The notes beneath the pieces are model-generated. The model saw nothing but the letters and a program-made list of their open reading frames with translations, searched no databases and had not been told where the DNA came from. A DNA stretch of 7,336 nucleotides from an uncultured Eubacteriales bacterium (lineage in GTDB: Bacteria; Bacillota; Clostridia; Oscillospirales; Acutalibacteraceae). Position 1 is the stretch's first letter. Every line of letters starts with the position of its first letter. The position numbers and the translations under genes are program-made. Shown here in pieces: positions 5,874 to 7,336 of the stretch. Location: assembly GCA_934667575.1 (NCBI GenBank), contig CAKUME010000048.1:1-7336 (forward strand). The letters run 5' to 3'.

Positions 5874-7336
5874 ATGAAATCCAAACCCACCCGGCAGCGC
5901 GTGGCGCTGATTCGGGACTTTTTGCGCGGGAGCAAGCGCTGGTTTGTGCTGGCTATCCTGCTGGCCGGGCTCACCGCGCTCGCAGATATGCTCCTGCCGC
6001 AGATCATTCGTGCTGCGCTCGACAACTGCATCGGCGGTCAGCCCGCGAATTTTCCGCCATATGTTATGGCGCTGGTCGCGCGCGTGGGCGGGTTTGCCTA
6101 TCTGGGCGCGCACCTGTGGATCATGGCGGCGGCGGTGCTGGCCGTCACGGCGGTCAAGGTGGCGGCGCAATACGGCTTTCGCGTGTGCAACACGGTTGCG
6201 TCCGAAACGCTCGTGAAGCGCATGCGCGACACGCTCTATTGCCGCATTGCACGGCTGCCCTATGCGTGGCATATGCAGAACAAAACCGGCGATATTATCC
6301 AGCGCTGCACCTCGGATGTGGACACCGTGAAGAACTTCGTCTCGGAGCAGCTCACGTCCATTTTTCGCATTGTGCTGATGCTGGCGCTGTCCATTGCGTT
6401 TATGCTCACCATGGATCCCGCGCTCACGGGCATTGCGCTCATCATGATGCCCGTGATTCTGGGTTATTCCATGGTGTTCCACCGAAAGATCGGCGCGGGC
6501 TTTGAAAAATGCGACGAAAACGAAGGCAAGCTTTCGGCCATGGCGCAGGAAAACCTGACCGGCGTGCGCGTGGTGCGTGCATTTGGCCGCGAGCGGGCGG
6601 AGCGCGACCGATTTGAAGCGCAAAATGAATACTACACCGGTCTGTGGGTGAATTTGGCCAAGGTGATGAGCCGATTCTGGGCGACCTCCGATGTGCTCGC
6701 GGGGGTGCAGGTGATGCTGATCGTGGTGTTCGGCGCCGTGTTCTGCATCCGCGGCCGAATGACTGCCGGTGAATACGTGGCGTTTATTTCCTACAATTCC
6801 ATGCTCGTTTGGCCCATCCGGCAGCTTGGGCGCATGATCTCCGAGCTGAGCAAGGCGGGCGTGTCCATTGACCGGCTCGCGGCCATTGCCAATGAACCCG
6901 AAGAGCGTGACCGCCCCGGTGCGATCGATGCCGATATGACCGGCGATATCGCGTTTGAACACGTTTCGTTTGCTTATCCCGGCGTGCCCGAGGTGCTGCA
7001 CGACGTGTCGTTCACCGTGCCGTCCGGCACCACGCTCGGCATTTTGGGCGGCACGGGCAGCGGCAAATCCACGCTGATGCTCCTGCTCGATAAGCTCTAC
7101 GATCTGCCCGAAGGCAACGGCCGCATCACGGTGGGCGGCGTGGATGTCCGCGAGATCCGCACGGCGCACCTGCGCCAAAACATTGGCCTGGTGCTCCAGG
7201 AACCGTATCTGTTTTCGCGCACACTGGGCGAAAATATCGGAATTGCGGCCGAAAACCTGCCCGAAGCGGAGCTGCGGGCGGCCGCCCATGCAGCGTGCCT
7301 CGATGAAACCATCGAGGGCTTTGCAGCGGGCTACGA
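5874..7336 (+). CDS. ABC exporter half-transporter, 3' end outside the window
   Basis: The 487 codons present encode an ABC exporter with a fused membrane domain and nucleotide-binding domain. Hydrophobic segments lie at about 22-42, 75-97, 162-180, 183-202 and 272-293. The sequence ENLTGVRVVRAFGRE (226-240) is typical of type-1 exporter membrane domains. The ATPase part begins near 358, with an aromatic A-loop in FAYPG (366-370), Walker A GGTGSGKST (392-400) and Q442 of the Q-loop in VLQEPYLFS. The window ends before the LSGGQ signature, Walker B and switch histidine, so their integrity cannot be judged. Such proteins of the MdlA/BmrC type usually act as heterodimers with a second half-transporter encoded just downstream, exporting drugs or lipophilic compounds; this is family knowledge. 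The start ATG has GAGGG 7 nt upstream. Control by the divergent TetR-type regulator is likely. Confidence 0.93.
   Translation, partial: MKSKPTRQRVALIRDFLRGSKRWFVLAILLAGLTALADMLLPQIIRAALDNCIGGQPANFPPYVMALVARVGGFAYLGAHLWIMAAAVLAVTAVKVAAQYGFRVCNTVASETLVKRMRDTLYCRIARLPYAWHMQNKTGDIIQRCTSDVDTVKNFVSEQLTSIFRIVLMLALSIAFMLTMDPALTGIALIMMPVILGYSMVFHRKIGAGFEKCDENEGKLSAMAQENLTGVRVVRAFGRERAERDRFEAQNEYYTGLWVNLAKVMSRFWATSDVLAGVQVMLIVVFGAVFCIRGRMTAGEYVAFISYNSMLVWPIRQLGRMISELSKAGVSIDRLAAIANEPEERDRPGAIDADMTGDIAFEHVSFAYPGVPEVLHDVSFTVPSGTTLGILGGTGSGKSTLMLLLDKLYDLPEGNGRITVGGVDVREIRTAHLRQNIGLVLQEPYLFSRTLGENIGIAAENLPEAELRAAAHAACLDETIEGFAAGY

Noticed and set aside
5717..6505. 262-codon plus-strand frame overlapping the exporter start
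   Set aside because: It runs in another frame through the exporter gene and its control region, including the promoter, and has no domain or suitable ribosome binding site.
5787..7289. 500-codon minus-strand open frame opposite the ABC exporter
   Set aside because: The plus-strand frame encodes clear ABC exporter motifs (Walker A, Q-loop). The opposite frame is His/Gln/Arg-rich low-complexity protein typical of an antisense shadow.

Overview
The window looks like a chromosomal fragment from a moderately GC-rich member of the Firmicutes/Clostridia (Oscillospiraceae/Ruminococcaceae-like). The basis is strong AGGAGG-type ribosome binding sites, sigma-A-like -35/-10 boxes, a secreted von Willebrand factor A (VWA) protein with Gram-positive-style repeat modules, and GC-rich codon use. 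No species can be named from the sequence alone. No tRNA, rRNA, CRISPR array or insertion sequence is visible.

Left two-thirds (about 1-4800, all on the minus strand, so read right to left): one transcription unit starts at a good promoter near 4765-4793. It encodes (1) a 1069-aa secreted VWA-domain protein, (2) a 74-aa cysteine-free small protein, (3) a 247-aa HPr kinase-like P-loop protein, (4) a 96-aa PqqD-like protein, and possibly (5) a gene that runs off the left edge. A strong intrinsic terminator sits between the small protein and the kinase-like gene, so the first two genes should be made in excess over the last ones. PqqD-like peptide-binding proteins and HPr-kinase-like proteins are known partners in ribosomal-peptide (RiPP) tailoring cassettes, including some lasso peptide clusters. 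The combination therefore suggests an undescribed peptide-modification system attached to a secreted adhesin-like protein, with the 74-aa protein as the best candidate substrate. This is inference: no cyclase, protease or radical SAM enzyme is inside the window.

Right third (about 4884-7336): a TetR/AcrR-family repressor on the minus strand is divergent from an ABC exporter half-transporter on the plus strand, which is cut by the window edge. A perfect 14-bp palindrome precedes the repressor gene. Nine bases of it recur over the -10 box of the exporter promoter, which makes a self-regulated drug or metabolite efflux module likely.

The two halves are separated by a 240-bp AT-rich intergenic region (4644-4883) that holds the VWA promoter, a long inverted repeat at the 3' end of the repressor gene and two hairpins in the VWA leader. 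The 276-bp divergent region (5598-5873) holds the regulator/exporter control sites and an additional 21-bp imperfect palindrome.
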